A stretch of DNA of 64,000 nucleotides from Aldehydirespirator sp965261105. GTDB taxonomy: Bacteria > Actinomycetota > Acidimicrobiia > Acidimicrobiales > Aldehydirespiratoraceae. Positions 45,323 to 55,102 of the stretch are shown here, piece after piece. Location of the stretch: assembly GCA_965261105.1 (NCBI GenBank), contig CBDHCM010000006.1, positions 310,001 to 374,000 of the forward strand, given 5' to 3'. Position numbers and translations under genes: made by a program. Position 1 is the first letter of the stretch. Each line of letters begins with the position of its first letter. The notes below the pieces were generated by a model that did no database searches, had not been told where the DNA came from, and saw only the letters and a program-made list of their open reading frames with translations.

Positions 45323-45393
45323 CGGATCCCCATGCAGATCGCGCCGGCGATCATCGGTAGCGACGAGCCCCAACCGGCCTCACGGCCGCTCAT
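45319..45393 (-). repeat. 71-bp junction duplication giving a 24-codon coupled micro-ORF
   Basis: ATG 45393 opens MSGREAGWGSSLPMIAGAIC ending CMGIR; the first nine residues equal the DUF368 start and its stop overlaps that gene's ATG 45322 (ATGA). GGATCCGATGAGCGGCCGTG occurs at both starts. The offset of 71 equals 75 minus 4. The rest of the gap up to 45500 shows no gene. Confidence 0.85.
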
Positions 45394-45500
45394 CGGATCC
45401 CCTCCCCGAATTTGCGCGGGTTCTCGGCCGGGTGTTGTGCCGTAGGGGCACACAATTCGCCCCGAGATCTTGCGGGCCGGCCCCTGCGCTCCGCACGCGG

Positions 45501-46292
45501 TCAGGTCTGGGAGGCGAGGCGGCGGTTCTTCACCTTGGCCTTGAGGTAATCGCGGTTCAGCACCGCGATGAAGTCGAGGCTGATCTCCTTGGGGCAGGCC
45601 TCGGTGCACTCGCCGTGGTTGGTGCACGACCCGAAGAACGACTCCATGGTCTCCACCATGGCCTCGGCCCGCCGCCAGCGCTCGGGCTGACCCTGGGGCA
45701 GCACGTTGAGGTGGCCGAGCTTGGCCGCGGTGAACAGCTGCGCCGCCGAGTTGGGGCAGGCCGCCACGCACGCCCCGCACCCGATGCAGGCCGCCGCGTC
45801 CATGGCGAAGTCGGCCACATCTTTGGGGACCGGGATCTCGTTGGCGTCGGGGGCGGTGCCGGTGGGCGCCGAGATGTAGCCGCCCGACTCGATGATCCGG
45901 TCGAAGGCCCGCCGGTCCACCATCAGGTCCTTGATCACCGGGAACGACGCGGCCCGGAACGGCTCGATCACGATCTGGTCGCCGTCTCTGAACTTGCGCA
46001 TGTGCAGTTGGCAGGTGGCGGTGGCCTTCTCGGGACCGTGGGGGCGACCGTTGATCATCACCCCGCACGTGCCGCAGATGCCCTCCCGGCAGTCGTGGGC
46101 GAACACCACCGGCTCGATGTCGTCGTCGATGAGGCGCTCGTTGACGATGTCGAGCATCTCCAGGAACGAGCAGTCCTCAGGGATGTCGCGGGCGTCGACG
46201 TCCAGGAACGCTCCCGGCGAATCGGGCCCCGCCTGGCGCCAGATCCGCAGCCTCAACCGCAAGGTCGCCCCATGCCCATTGCCGTCGCTCAC
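45501..46292 (-). CDS. sdhB: Succinate dehydrogenase/fumarate reductase iron-sulfur subunit
   Basis: 263 residues. [2Fe-2S] site CREGICGTCGVMINGRPHGPEKATATCQLH given by cysteines at about 69, 74, 77 and 93, then CIGCGACVAACP and CTNHGECTEACP for the other two clusters. Transfers electrons from the flavoprotein to the quinone site. Last gene of the C-A-small TM-B operon on this strand. Confidence 0.95.
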   Translation of the reverse strand: MSDGNGHGATLRLRLRIWRQAGPDSPGAFLDVDARDIPEDCSFLEMLDIVNERLIDDDIEPVVFAHDCREGICGTCGVMINGRPHGPEKATATCQLHMRKFRDGDQIVIEPFRAASFPVIKDLMVDRRAFDRIIESGGYISAPTGTAPDANEIPVPKDVADFAMDAAACIGCGACVAACPNSAAQLFTAAKLGHLNVLPQGQPERWRRAEAMVETMESFFGSCTNHGECTEACPKEISLDFIAVLNRDYLKAKVKNRRLASQT

Positions 46293-46362
46293 TTGGTCGC
46301 TCTCCGTCGTATGGATCTCGCTGCGGCCGCCACCGCGGCGACTGGTCCTCTCGCGGGGTCTC

Positions 46363-46634
46363 TCACGATTCCGACCCCCTGCCTGTCGCCCCGCGCATCA
46401 CCATCGTGCAGTCGCTTCGGTTGCGGGAGCGCCGCATCCGTACCAGGCTCACAAGAGAGATCAGAATGACGACTGCCCACGTCGCGACAGATGCTGCCAT
46501 CAACACCCACCAGGTGAGGGGCGAACCGGTGCCGAGAGCCACGGCCGCGGCGATCAGCAGCGTGTGGCCTGCGACGCCGAGCGACATCAGGCACACATCT
46601 GCCGTCGCCCACATCGTCTGTCTGCGCCGACTGC

Positions 46635-46638
<4 letters not shown>
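46363..46638 (-). CDS. Small two-helix membrane protein inside the sdh operon
   Basis: 91 residues from GTG 46638, which overlaps the sdhA stop (GTGA). Two hydrophobic helices: CLMSLGVAGHTLLIAAAVAL and WVLMAASVATWAVVILISLV, then a basic tail RMRRSRNRSDC. No homology recognised. The overlap, the membrane profile and the location between sdhA and sdhB suggest an accessory or anchor subunit of complex II. 70 bp without a feature separate it from sdhB. Confidence 0.6.
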
Positions 46639-48553
<1,915 letters not shown>

Positions 48554-48557
<4 letters not shown>

Positions 48558-48694
48558 CGGGCCACCCCCGCCGCCGTCGCTCGGGCCGGGGCCGCTCCGG
48601 TCGCCGTTGCCCTAGCCATCGTCGCCGCCGTCGCTCGGGCCGCTCCGGTCGCCGTCGCCCTGACCGCAGTCGCGCTCGCCACCAGCACCGTCAT
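48554..48694 (-). other. Coupled 46-codon micro-ORF with internal repeat between sdhC and sdhA
   Basis: ATG 48694 overlaps the sdhC stop and the TGA overlaps the sdhA ATG (both ATGA). It is an Ala/Thr/Arg-rich peptide with two imperfect units (RATATGAARATAA and RATATGAAPARATAA). The second unit has its own ATG. Its end GVAR resembles the sdhC end (GVVA). Low complexity argues against a folded product. Confidence 0.6.
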
Positions 48695-49485
48695 GCGACC
48701 ACCCCGCTCTGCACCAGGATCGGGAAGCTGAGGTTGCCGACGAGGATCGCCCCGGCCACCACCGTGGCCAGCATCCGTCGCAGATGATTGAACCGGGGGT
48801 TGTTGACGCCCAGGGTCTGGAAGGCCGAGGCGATGCCGTGGTAGATGTGCACCGACAGCGCCACGTTGGCCACGATGTAGATGATCGCCACCGGGATCGA
48901 CGACAGCGACTCCACCACGTTGTGGTACACGTCGCCGCGGATGTAGTCGTCGCCCAGCCACCAGCCCCAGGTGAGGTCGGCCAGGTGGAACAGCACGTAG
49001 AGCCCGATGATGGGGCCGGTCCAGCGCATGGTGCGGCCGGCGAAATTCACAGCCACGTAGTCCCGGCCGCCGGCGTAGCGCTTGTTGCCGCTCACCCAGT
49101 TCGCCTTGGGGCTGCTGCGCCGGCTCATCTCCTTGAGCGACCAGGCGCTGTGGATGTGCAGCACGAACATGGCCAGCAGGCCGACGCGCATCACCCACAG
49201 GATCAGGGTGCGGGGCACCAGGTGTCCGCCCAGGTCCCGCAGCGCCTCGGCGTACTCGTTCACCTGGGTCGGTCCCTCGTACAGGTGCAGGTTGCCGATC
49301 ATGTGCACGATCACGAAGGCCAGCAGCCCCACCCCGGTGATGGCCATCACGTACTTCTTGCCGACCGCCGACTGGTAGATGTTCAGCGGCCAGGGAAGCT
49401 CCCGACGCCGCCGCCTAAGCGGCGGAACCCGCTCGCTGGTGCCCGCGCCCGCAGCCGCACCGGGGTGAAGGACCGTCTGCGCCAT
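48691..49485 (-). CDS. sdhC: Succinate dehydrogenase cytochrome b subunit
   Basis: 264 residues with five helices, as in the single-anchor di-heme type. Candidate heme ligands: His in FVIVHMIGNLH, FVLHIHSAWS, YVLFHLAD and VHIYHGIASAF. Carries quinone reduction. First gene of the operon on this strand; promoter expected in 49486-49510, beside the first 52-bp repeat. Confidence 0.9.
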   Translation of the reverse strand: MAQTVLHPGAAAGAGTSERVPPLRRRRRELPWPLNIYQSAVGKKYVMAITGVGLLAFVIVHMIGNLHLYEGPTQVNEYAEALRDLGGHLVPRTLILWVMRVGLLAMFVLHIHSAWSLKEMSRRSSPKANWVSGNKRYAGGRDYVAVNFAGRTMRWTGPIIGLYVLFHLADLTWGWWLGDDYIRGDVYHNVVESLSSIPVAIIYIVANVALSVHIYHGIASAFQTLGVNNPRFNHLRRMLATVVAGAILVGNLSFPILVQSGVVA

Positions 49486-49515
49486 CGCCCAAAGCTATCG
49501 CCCCGCCGTCACCCC

Positions 49516-49638
49516 CGAAATCGGTGTGGATTTTGGCCCTCCAGGGGCGGTTTCGTCATCAATTTCGCTGTGGGTGGGGCATCATCCGAAATGGGTGTGG
49601 ATTTTGGCCCTCCAGGGGCGGTTTCGTCGCCAATTTCG
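49516..49638 (+). repeat. Two 52-bp direct repeats (CGAAAT...ATTTCG) left of the nuclease gene
   Basis: Copies 49516-49567 and 49587-49638 start with CGAAAT and end with its complement ATTTCG, with GGATTTTGGCCCTCCAGGGG inside. A third copy lies beyond the nuclease gene at 50629-50680 in the same orientation. Confidence 0.85.
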
Positions 49639-49657
49639 CTATGGGCGAGACATCAGC

Positions 49658-50563
49658 TCACCGTTGACGACAGGCCGCTGCCACGGTGGCGCACAGTCCG
49701 CGGGGATCGCCTACGTAGTGGCTCCAAGTGAAGTTGAGGACAGTCCAGCCCGTGATCGTGAGCCGGTTGCGGCGCTCGGGATCCGCGTCGAACGACACGC
49801 GGTTCAGATGCCAGAGCCTGCTGTCCAGTTCGATGGCCACTCGGCAGTCCGGATAGGCGAGGTCCACCTGAGCGACGAACACGCCGGCGGCGTTGCGGAC
49901 GCGGTATTCCATGGCGGGCCGGGCGAGCCCGGACTCGACCAACAGGTCTGCCACCATGCGGCTCCAAGCGCTAAGCGGCACAGGATCGTCGCCGCGATCC
50001 TCGAGCGATGACCGGAAGGCGGCGCAACCGTCCCGTCCCCGGCGCGCGTGCGACACCAGCACCCGGTACAGGTCGGTAGTGCGCATCCGCCCGTCCCGCA
50101 ACACCGAGTCGATCGCCTGGTCGAGACGCAGCCGATTCACAACTGCTGACACGTCGAGCAGCGTGCGGCCCAGTCCGGTCGTGGGCACTCCATCGCACTC
50201 GACCGGCCGGGCCAGGTCCATCTGGGTCGACTGGTGGAGTGTGGCCCCATTGATCGGCCGTGCCCTGCCCCGCGGAACGACTACCTCGATGCGGTCGAGA
50301 CGGAATCCATCGATGCCTTGCAGCGCGGCCGCTGAGCGGTGGCTGGCCAGGGCTCGGTGTGCCAGGCAGACACCGAGCAGTCTGGCTATCGGAGTGTTCG
50401 GGGCTGCCCCGTGCCTGTAAACGCCCTGGGCAACGCGTACCCAATGTCTGGCCTGGACGCGCCCCCTGATCTGCTTGGTGGTCATGCCCGCGGCCAGGGC
50501 CTGTCCCCGGGTGATCAGTCCGTGCTGGCGCTGCATGCGTCCGAGGACCTGTGCCTCGCTCAC
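49658..50563 (-). CDS. AbiEi-type winged helix plus DUF559/Vsr-like nuclease domain protein
   Basis: 301 residues. N-terminal part (LITRGQALAAGMTTKQIRGR, then WVRVAQGVYRH) is the AbiEi_4 winged-helix domain. The C-terminal part VAQVDLAYPDCRVAIELDSRLWH, with DADPERRNRLTITGW and VLNFTW, is a PD-(D/E)xK fold of the DUF559/Vsr kind (Asp, then ExD). Common in actinobacteria in many copies; role unknown, defence or DNA repair proposed. Its promoter region (50580-50620) is the most AT-rich stretch in the window and it lies between copies of a 52-bp repeat. Confidence 0.8.
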   Translation of the reverse strand: MSEAQVLGRMQRQHGLITRGQALAAGMTTKQIRGRVQARHWVRVAQGVYRHGAAPNTPIARLLGVCLAHRALASHRSAAALQGIDGFRLDRIEVVVPRGRARPINGATLHQSTQMDLARPVECDGVPTTGLGRTLLDVSAVVNRLRLDQAIDSVLRDGRMRTTDLYRVLVSHARRGRDGCAAFRSSLEDRGDDPVPLSAWSRMVADLLVESGLARPAMEYRVRNAAGVFVAQVDLAYPDCRVAIELDSRLWHLNRVSFDADPERRNRLTITGWTVLNFTWSHYVGDPRGLCATVAAACRQR

Positions 50564-50628
50564 ACCGCTCGGTTCCTCGGAGACATCATTAAAATATATG
50601 AAAAATAATTATCTCTCGAACCTCTTTC

Positions 50629-50680
50629 CGAAATCGGTGTGGATTTTGGCCCTCCAGGGGCAGTTCCGTCATCAATTTCG
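50629..50680 (+). repeat. Third 52-bp direct repeat, right of the nuclease gene
   Basis: Same CGAAAT...ATTTCG boundaries and length as the two copies at 49516 and 49587. With them it brackets the nuclease gene and its AT-rich promoter, a unit of about 1.16 kb. Confidence 0.85.
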
Positions 50681-50753
50681 GCGGGGGCGCGCAGTGGGTC
50701 GAGATTGGGTTCAGGCGACCATCGGCCGGTCGCCGGGCGGGTAGTTTCAACGG

Positions 50754-51839
50754 GTGACTGGTGGGGGCTCGATGCGGCTTCTGGACAACCGCGAGTTTGT
50801 CGAGGAACTGCGGCAGGCGCTGGGCTCGGCCGAGCGGCGGGTGCTCGTCCAGGTGATGACCTTCGACGGCGATGGCTCCGGGCTGGCCATAGCCGATCTG
50901 ATGGTCGACGCTGCCGGCCGGGGGGTGGACGTGCGGCTGCTCGTGGACTGTTTCGCCCTGCGCTATGTCAGCGACCGGCTGGCCACGGACCCATCCGTGC
51001 GTGATGAGGTGGCCGAGACCGCCGCCATGTTCGAGCGGCTCAGAGCCGCGGGCGTGGCCGTCACGTTCACCCAGCCGTGGGGGCCGGTGCTGTTCTTCGG
51101 TCTGAGCCGCAACCACAAGAAGCTCTACGTGATGGACGGCCACGCCTACCTCGGCGGCATCAACATCAGCGACCACAACTTCGCCTGGCGCGACTTCATG
51201 GTCGGCGTCGAGGACCCTGCCATCGTGCAGGCCCTGGCCGAGGACTTTGCCCGAACCGAGCGCGGCGAGCGCCGCTCCGTGAACGGGTCTGTCATCACCA
51301 ACGCGGAGATCGAGCCTGTTTTCGACGACATCGTCAGCGGCGCGGCCCGCAGCCTGGTGCTGGCGTCCCCCTACTCGCTCGATGTGGGGATCGTGAGGCT
51401 GCTCGAACACTCACAGGTCCCGTCCAAGACGGTGATCACGGCGCGGGACAACAACTTCCGCTGGCTGCGGGCCGCCGAGCCCTACCTCTGGGGACGTCTG
51501 GCCCGCGCCGGCGTGGAGCTGCGCACCTACCCGGACTTCTTCCATGCCAGGTTCCTGCTCGCCGATGACGACAGGCTGCTTGTGGGCTCATCGAACTTCA
51601 GCCGGCACAGCTTCCGCTGCAACCAGGAGGTCTGCCTGTTGATCACCGACGCCGAGTTCATCGCCGACTTCAAGGCCCGGATGCTTCCCGACACCGAGCC
51701 TCTCGAGCGTGCCCAGCCGCGGCGTGCCACTCGCGCCCGCGCCGCCTGGGGCCGTGTGGTCGCGCACGTCTACTTCCACGGCATCGTCGGCGCGGCGCAA
51801 CTCGTCGCGCCCTACGCCCCCAGACTCGCCCGCCGCTGA
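50754..51839 (+). CDS. Phospholipase D-like protein (cardiolipin synthase-type)
   Basis: 361 residues (GTG 50754; ATG 50772 is equally plausible). Two HKD regions: NHKKLYVMDGHAYLGGINIS (canonical HxK...D) and FHARFLLADDDRLLVGSSNF, where the Lys is Arg. Lacks N-terminal membrane helices, so it may be a soluble or peripheral phosphatidyltransferase/hydrolase. The Arg substitution could weaken the second half-site. No linked genes. Confidence 0.82.
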   Translation: MTGGGSMRLLDNREFVEELRQALGSAERRVLVQVMTFDGDGSGLAIADLMVDAAGRGVDVRLLVDCFALRYVSDRLATDPSVRDEVAETAAMFERLRAAGVAVTFTQPWGPVLFFGLSRNHKKLYVMDGHAYLGGINISDHNFAWRDFMVGVEDPAIVQALAEDFARTERGERRSVNGSVITNAEIEPVFDDIVSGAARSLVLASPYSLDVGIVRLLEHSQVPSKTVITARDNNFRWLRAAEPYLWGRLARAGVELRTYPDFFHARFLLADDDRLLVGSSNFSRHSFRCNQEVCLLITDAEFIADFKARMLPDTEPLERAQPRRATRARAAWGRVVAHVYFHGIVGAAQLVAPYAPRLARR

Positions 51840-51904
51840 GCCGCCGCCCCCGAGAGCATCCTCAAGGCTCGCCGCGTGACGGTGCGGGATGGTGTGTTCG
51901 AAAT

Positions 51905-52080
51905 TGTGTGGTGCTGCTTCTGAGAGGCGTTGCTTCCTGTGTGGCGTTGCTTCCTGTGTGGCGTTGCTTCCTGTGTGGCGTTGCTTCTGAGAGGCGTTGC
52001 TCCTTTGTGTGGTGCTGCTTCCTGTGTGGCGTTGCTTGTTGTGTGGCGCTGCTTCTGAGAGGCGTTGCTTGTTGGGACGG
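51905..52080 (+). repeat. Degenerate 17-bp tandem repeat tract
   Basis: About ten units of GCGTTGCTTCCTGTGTG and variants (TTCTGAGAG, CTTTGTGTG, TTGTTGTGTG). It fills most of the 364-bp gap 51840-52203 before the oxygenase operon; the rest holds the operator at 52168. No credible gene is seen on either strand. Confidence 0.85.
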
Positions 52081-52167
52081 TGCGGGGTCGTGGTGGAGCG
52101 GGCTGAGCTGCGCTCGGCGGGGCGGCGTCCTGTGGCAAGATTGCGCGCCCCCCGACTGGATGCCAAA

Positions 52168-52188
52168 CTGATAAGCAGCGTTTATCAG
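52168..52188 (+). promoter_or_regulatory. Perfect palindrome CTGATAA-N7-TTATCAG before the oxygenase pair
   Basis: A 21-bp site with 7-bp arms, 15 bp before the GTG start of the first oxygenase. The core TGATAA-N7-TTATCA recurs with identical arms and spacing at 58275-58293. Probable operator for one regulator, the XRE-cupin protein at 63506 being the obvious local candidate. Confidence 0.75.
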
Positions 52189-52203
52189 AACGGGAATGAC
52201 ACA

Positions 52204-53121
52204 GTGGAGATAGCGAAGCTGGCGTGCACCGACCCGGTGATCTTGAACCAGTGGCACGTGATCAGCGCCCTCGACGAGATCGCGGTCGGCGTTGTGAGCG
52301 AGACCCTGCTGCTCGACGAGCGCGTCAGCTTCACCACCACCCCCGACGGCGAGTGCCACGCCTGGCGCTCATCATCGGCGGTCCCCGTCGGCGTGGCGGT
52401 CGATGCGGCCAAGCTGGACCGCGTCGAGGCCCTGCCGGTCAAGCCGAAGTACGGCTACCTCTGGACCAGCCTCGGGGATCCGCCCGACGACCTGTTCCCG
52501 CTGCCGGAGTACCACCATCCGAGGCGGCGCAACATGAACGCAGGCAGCGTCGGCGTGGCCACCTCCGCGCCCCGAGCGGTGGAGAACTTCCTCGACCTGG
52601 CCCACTTCCCATACGTCCACGAGGGTTCGCTGGGTGTGCCCCCCCACACCGAGGTAGTGGAGTACGACGTCGAGGTAATTGACGGCGAGATCCACGCCAC
52701 CAAGTGCGACTTCATGGTGCCCAAGGTCGGGGTCAACTTCGACGCCCCGGTGGTGATGCGCTACCGCTACCGAGTCCCGCACCCCTACTGCGTGATGCTC
52801 TACTACGACAGCCTCCCCGACCCGTCGTTCGAGGACATCTGCGCCATCTGGGTGCAGCCCATGACCGCCGAGCTGGTGCGGGCCCACAACTACATGGGCG
52901 TGATCGACGACACCAGTTCCGACACCGACATCAAGGCGTACCAGCTGCTGATCTTCAGCCAGGACAAGCCCATCCTGGAGAACCAGCACCCCAAGCTGCT
53001 CCCGCTCGACCCCCGCGCCGAGACCCCGATACGAGCCGACCGCTCCGCCATCGCGTACCGGCGCTGGCTGGCCGAGCAGGGCGTCACCTACGGCGTGATC
53101 CCGGCTCCGAGCCGGACGTGA
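52204..53121 (+). CDS. Rieske-less ring-hydroxylase-type oxygenase (NdmC-like architecture)
   Basis: 305 residues from GTG 52204. The catalytic domain is that of VanA/NdmA-type Rieske oxygenases: ENFLDLAHFPYVHEG carries the bridging Asp and mononuclear iron His residues, and the C-terminus RADRSAIAYRRWLAEQGVTY matches the neighbour. However, the N-terminal Rieske motifs (CxH...CxxH) are absent: DGECHAWRSS runs straight into KYGYLWTSLGDP. The frame is open throughout and the rest well kept, so it is probably a real Rieske-less subunit needing electrons from a partner, as NdmC takes them from the Rieske domain of NdmD. A genuine deletion allele is the alternative. Confidence 0.8.
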   Translation: MEIAKLACTDPVILNQWHVISALDEIAVGVVSETLLLDERVSFTTTPDGECHAWRSSSAVPVGVAVDAAKLDRVEALPVKPKYGYLWTSLGDPPDDLFPLPEYHHPRRRNMNAGSVGVATSAPRAVENFLDLAHFPYVHEGSLGVPPHTEVVEYDVEVIDGEIHATKCDFMVPKVGVNFDAPVVMRYRYRVPHPYCVMLYYDSLPDPSFEDICAIWVQPMTAELVRAHNYMGVIDDTSSDTDIKAYQLLIFSQDKPILENQHPKLLPLDPRAETPIRADRSAIAYRRWLAEQGVTYGVIPAPSRT

Positions 53122-53238
53122 TATGGGTGGCGGACGCGGCGTGGCGCGGGCTCTGAGGTGGTTCGGGGACATGGTTGGGTGGCGGCGGGTCTTGAGGTGG
53201 TTCGGCGATGTGGCTGCGTGGCGGCGGGCCTGAGGTGA
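53118..53238 (+). repeat. Two coupled micro-ORFs with about 39-bp repeats between oxygenase genes
   Basis: GTG 53118 overlaps the first oxygenase stop (GTGA) and opens MIWVADAAWRGL, ending 53156. One base later GTG 53158 opens a 26-codon ORF ending at 53238, overlapping the second oxygenase GTG 53235 (GTGA). The sequence repeats a TGGCGGCGGG...TGAGGTGGTTCGG unit of about 39 bp. Confidence 0.65.
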
Positions 53239-54212
53239 TCGACGACCCTGTACTGGTGAACGACTGGCACGTCGTCGCCCGCTCCTGCGATGCGCAGGAG
53301 TCGCAGGTGGCCGGGGCCCGCCTGCTGGGCGAGGACCTGGTTGTGTGGCGGCAGGGCGAGCGAGTGATGGTCTTCAAGGACCTTTGCGTGCACCGCGGCA
53401 CCCGCCTCTCGCTCGGGCAGGTCACCGGGCTCGGCCTGGAGTGCCCCTACCACGGCTGGACCTATGACCGGTCAGGCAGCTGCGTGCACATCCCCTCCCG
53501 GCCTAGCCAGACGCCGCCGGCCCGAGCGTGCGCCACGGCGTACGCGGCGACGGAGGCTCACGGCCTGATCTGGGCCTCGCTCGGCCAACCCGACCGGGAC
53601 GTGCCGCGCTACGACGAGTGGGACGACCCCGACTTCCGCCATGTCCTTGGCGGTCCGTATCCGATCAGGGCCGGCGCCCCCCGAGTGATAGAGAACTTCC
53701 TGGACGCCACCCACTTCCCGTTCGTCCACGAGGGAATCCTGGGCGACCGCGACTACGCCGAGCTCGGCGACTACGACGTGAAGACCGGTCCCGACGGCAT
53801 CACGGCCTGCGACATCCGCATGTGGACGCCGAACCCCGACGGCTCGGGTGAGGCGAAGATTGCGCAATGGCTGTACCGGGCGCTGCGGCCCCTCACCGCC
53901 TACATCGGGCTGTCCGTTCCGGGCGAAGGGTCGCAGCGCTACACGATGTTCTTCGCGGTGACCCCCGTGGACGAGCACAACAGCGTCGGCTGGATGTGGA
54001 ACTCGATGAACTACAACCACGACATGTCCGACGAGGTTTTCGGCGCCTACATCGACGAGATCGTCCTGCAGGACATCCCCATCGTGGAGTCGCAGCGGCC
54101 CGAGCTGCTGCCGTTGGAGCTGCAGGCCGAACTGCACGTGCGCGCCGATAAGACCGCAGTCGCCTATCGCCGCTGGCTAAGGGACCTCGGGCTCACGTTC
54201 GGCACATCGTGA
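53235..54212 (+). CDS. Rieske oxygenase, VanA/NdmA-type
   Basis: 325 residues from GTG 53235. Rieske ligands in LCVHRGTRLSLG (CxH) and CPYHGWTYD (CxxH) near residues 47-70; catalytic domain ENFLDATHFPFVHEG with the Asp bridge and two His. These enzymes remove O- or N-methyl groups as formaldehyde. It is adjacent to a Rieske-less relative and close to a Rieske-fused reductase, matching N-demethylase sets. Substrate is inferred to be a methylated heterocycle or aromatic. Confidence 0.88.
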   Translation: MIDDPVLVNDWHVVARSCDAQESQVAGARLLGEDLVVWRQGERVMVFKDLCVHRGTRLSLGQVTGLGLECPYHGWTYDRSGSCVHIPSRPSQTPPARACATAYAATEAHGLIWASLGQPDRDVPRYDEWDDPDFRHVLGGPYPIRAGAPRVIENFLDATHFPFVHEGILGDRDYAELGDYDVKTGPDGITACDIRMWTPNPDGSGEAKIAQWLYRALRPLTAYIGLSVPGEGSQRYTMFFAVTPVDEHNSVGWMWNSMNYNHDMSDEVFGAYIDEIVLQDIPIVESQRPELLPLELQAELHVRADKTAVAYRRWLRDLGLTFGTS

Positions 54213-54321
54213 GCCGTGGACACGTCGTGAGCTGCCGCTGGCACGTTCTGAGCTGCAGCAGGCACAGACGCGGCCCTCATGGCCGGGGCCCCGCTCAGCC
54301 GCGAGCCTGACGAGCTTCCGG

Positions 54322-54960
54322 CTAGCGCGGGGAACTGGGGAAGATCCCGGGCATCACCTCGAAGCCGGGAATCCGCCTCACGCGGTCGGTCCAGCGCCTC
54401 AGCGCCGGATAGTTGATCCGGGAGATCCCGCCCTCCTCCGACAGCACCACGTCGGGGAACAGGGCGATGTCGGCGATGGTGGGGTGGGCGCCGGAGCACA
54501 CCCAGTCCCGGCCCTGGCGCTCGTGGAACCACAGGTGCTCATCCAGCACCCGGAACAGCCGGCGGGCGCCAGCCTGGCAGGCCTCCAGGTCGAAGTCGTA
54601 GCCGAGGTTGACGCACAGCCGGGCGGCCGACGCGGTGTTGGTGGTGCCCTCCGCGAACAGCATCCACTGGGCGGTCTCGCCGATCAGCTCCGGATCGCCG
54701 GTCGGATACCAGAGCCCGCTCGGGTCGTACTCGGCGGCCAGGTAGACGAGGATCGCGTGGGCGTCTCGCAGCACGAAGCCGTCGTCGTCGATGACGGGGA
54801 TGTGGCCCAGCGGGTTGATCTTCTTGAACTTGGTGCGCTTGTGCTCCCAGCCCGGGAAGAAGTCGACGGGGATCGACTCGTAGGGAACGCCCAGGATGCT
54901 CATCATGAGCCGCTGCTTGTAGCAGTTGACCGACAGCACGTAGTCGTAGAGCTTGATCAC
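54322..54960 (-). CDS. Glutathione S-transferase-like protein (NdmE-like position)
   Basis: 212 residues; thioredoxin-like N-terminus IKLYDYVLSVNCYKQRLMMS with VPYESIPVDF, INPLGHIPVIDDDGF (cis-Pro), and an all-helical C-terminal domain (SGAHPTIADIALFPDV). Actinobacteria generally lack glutathione, so a structural role is attractive: in the caffeine pathway NdmE is a GST-like protein that holds Rieske-less NdmC and reductase NdmD together. Order here, behind the NdmD-like reductase, fits. GTG 54960 overlaps a micro-ORF. Confidence 0.8.
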   Translation of the reverse strand: MIKLYDYVLSVNCYKQRLMMSILGVPYESIPVDFFPGWEHKRTKFKKINPLGHIPVIDDDGFVLRDAHAILVYLAAEYDPSGLWYPTGDPELIGETAQWMLFAEGTTNTASAARLCVNLGYDFDLEACQAGARRLFRVLDEHLWFHERQGRDWVCSGAHPTIADIALFPDVVLSEEGGISRINYPALRRWTDRVRRIPGFEVMPGIFPSSPR

Positions 54961-55085
54961 CGCGGCCCGCCGGGCATGAGAGATCCAGCGAGGGACGGCG
55001 GCCCGCCGGGCATGAGAGATCCAGCGAGGGACGGCGGCCCGCCGGGCATGAGAGATCCAGCGAGGGACCGCGGCCCGCCGGGCAT
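54957..55085 (-). repeat. Four 36-bp in-frame repeats forming a 42-codon micro-ORF before the GST gene
   Basis: ATG codons at 55085, 55049, 55013 and 54977 each open the same frame: three MPGGPPSLAGSL-type units and a final MPGGPR whose TGA overlaps the GST start (GTGA). The first ATG lies 17 bases beyond the reductase stop. Unlike the 2 mod 3 ladders, units here are fused in frame, so any ATG gives a peptide ending at the same overlap. Confidence 0.85.
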
Positions 55086-55102
55086 GAGAGACCCGCCCCG
55101 CC

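Noticed and set aside
50580..50620. Attachment site or tRNA remnant in the AT-rich patch
   Set aside because: No tRNA fold, integrase or matching core repeat was found; it is most simply the promoter of the nuclease gene.
51588..52166. Gln/His/Thr-rich minus-strand protein across the 17-bp repeats
   Set aside because: Low-complexity translation of a tandem repeat, overlapping the phospholipase D-like gene; no ribosome site or homology.
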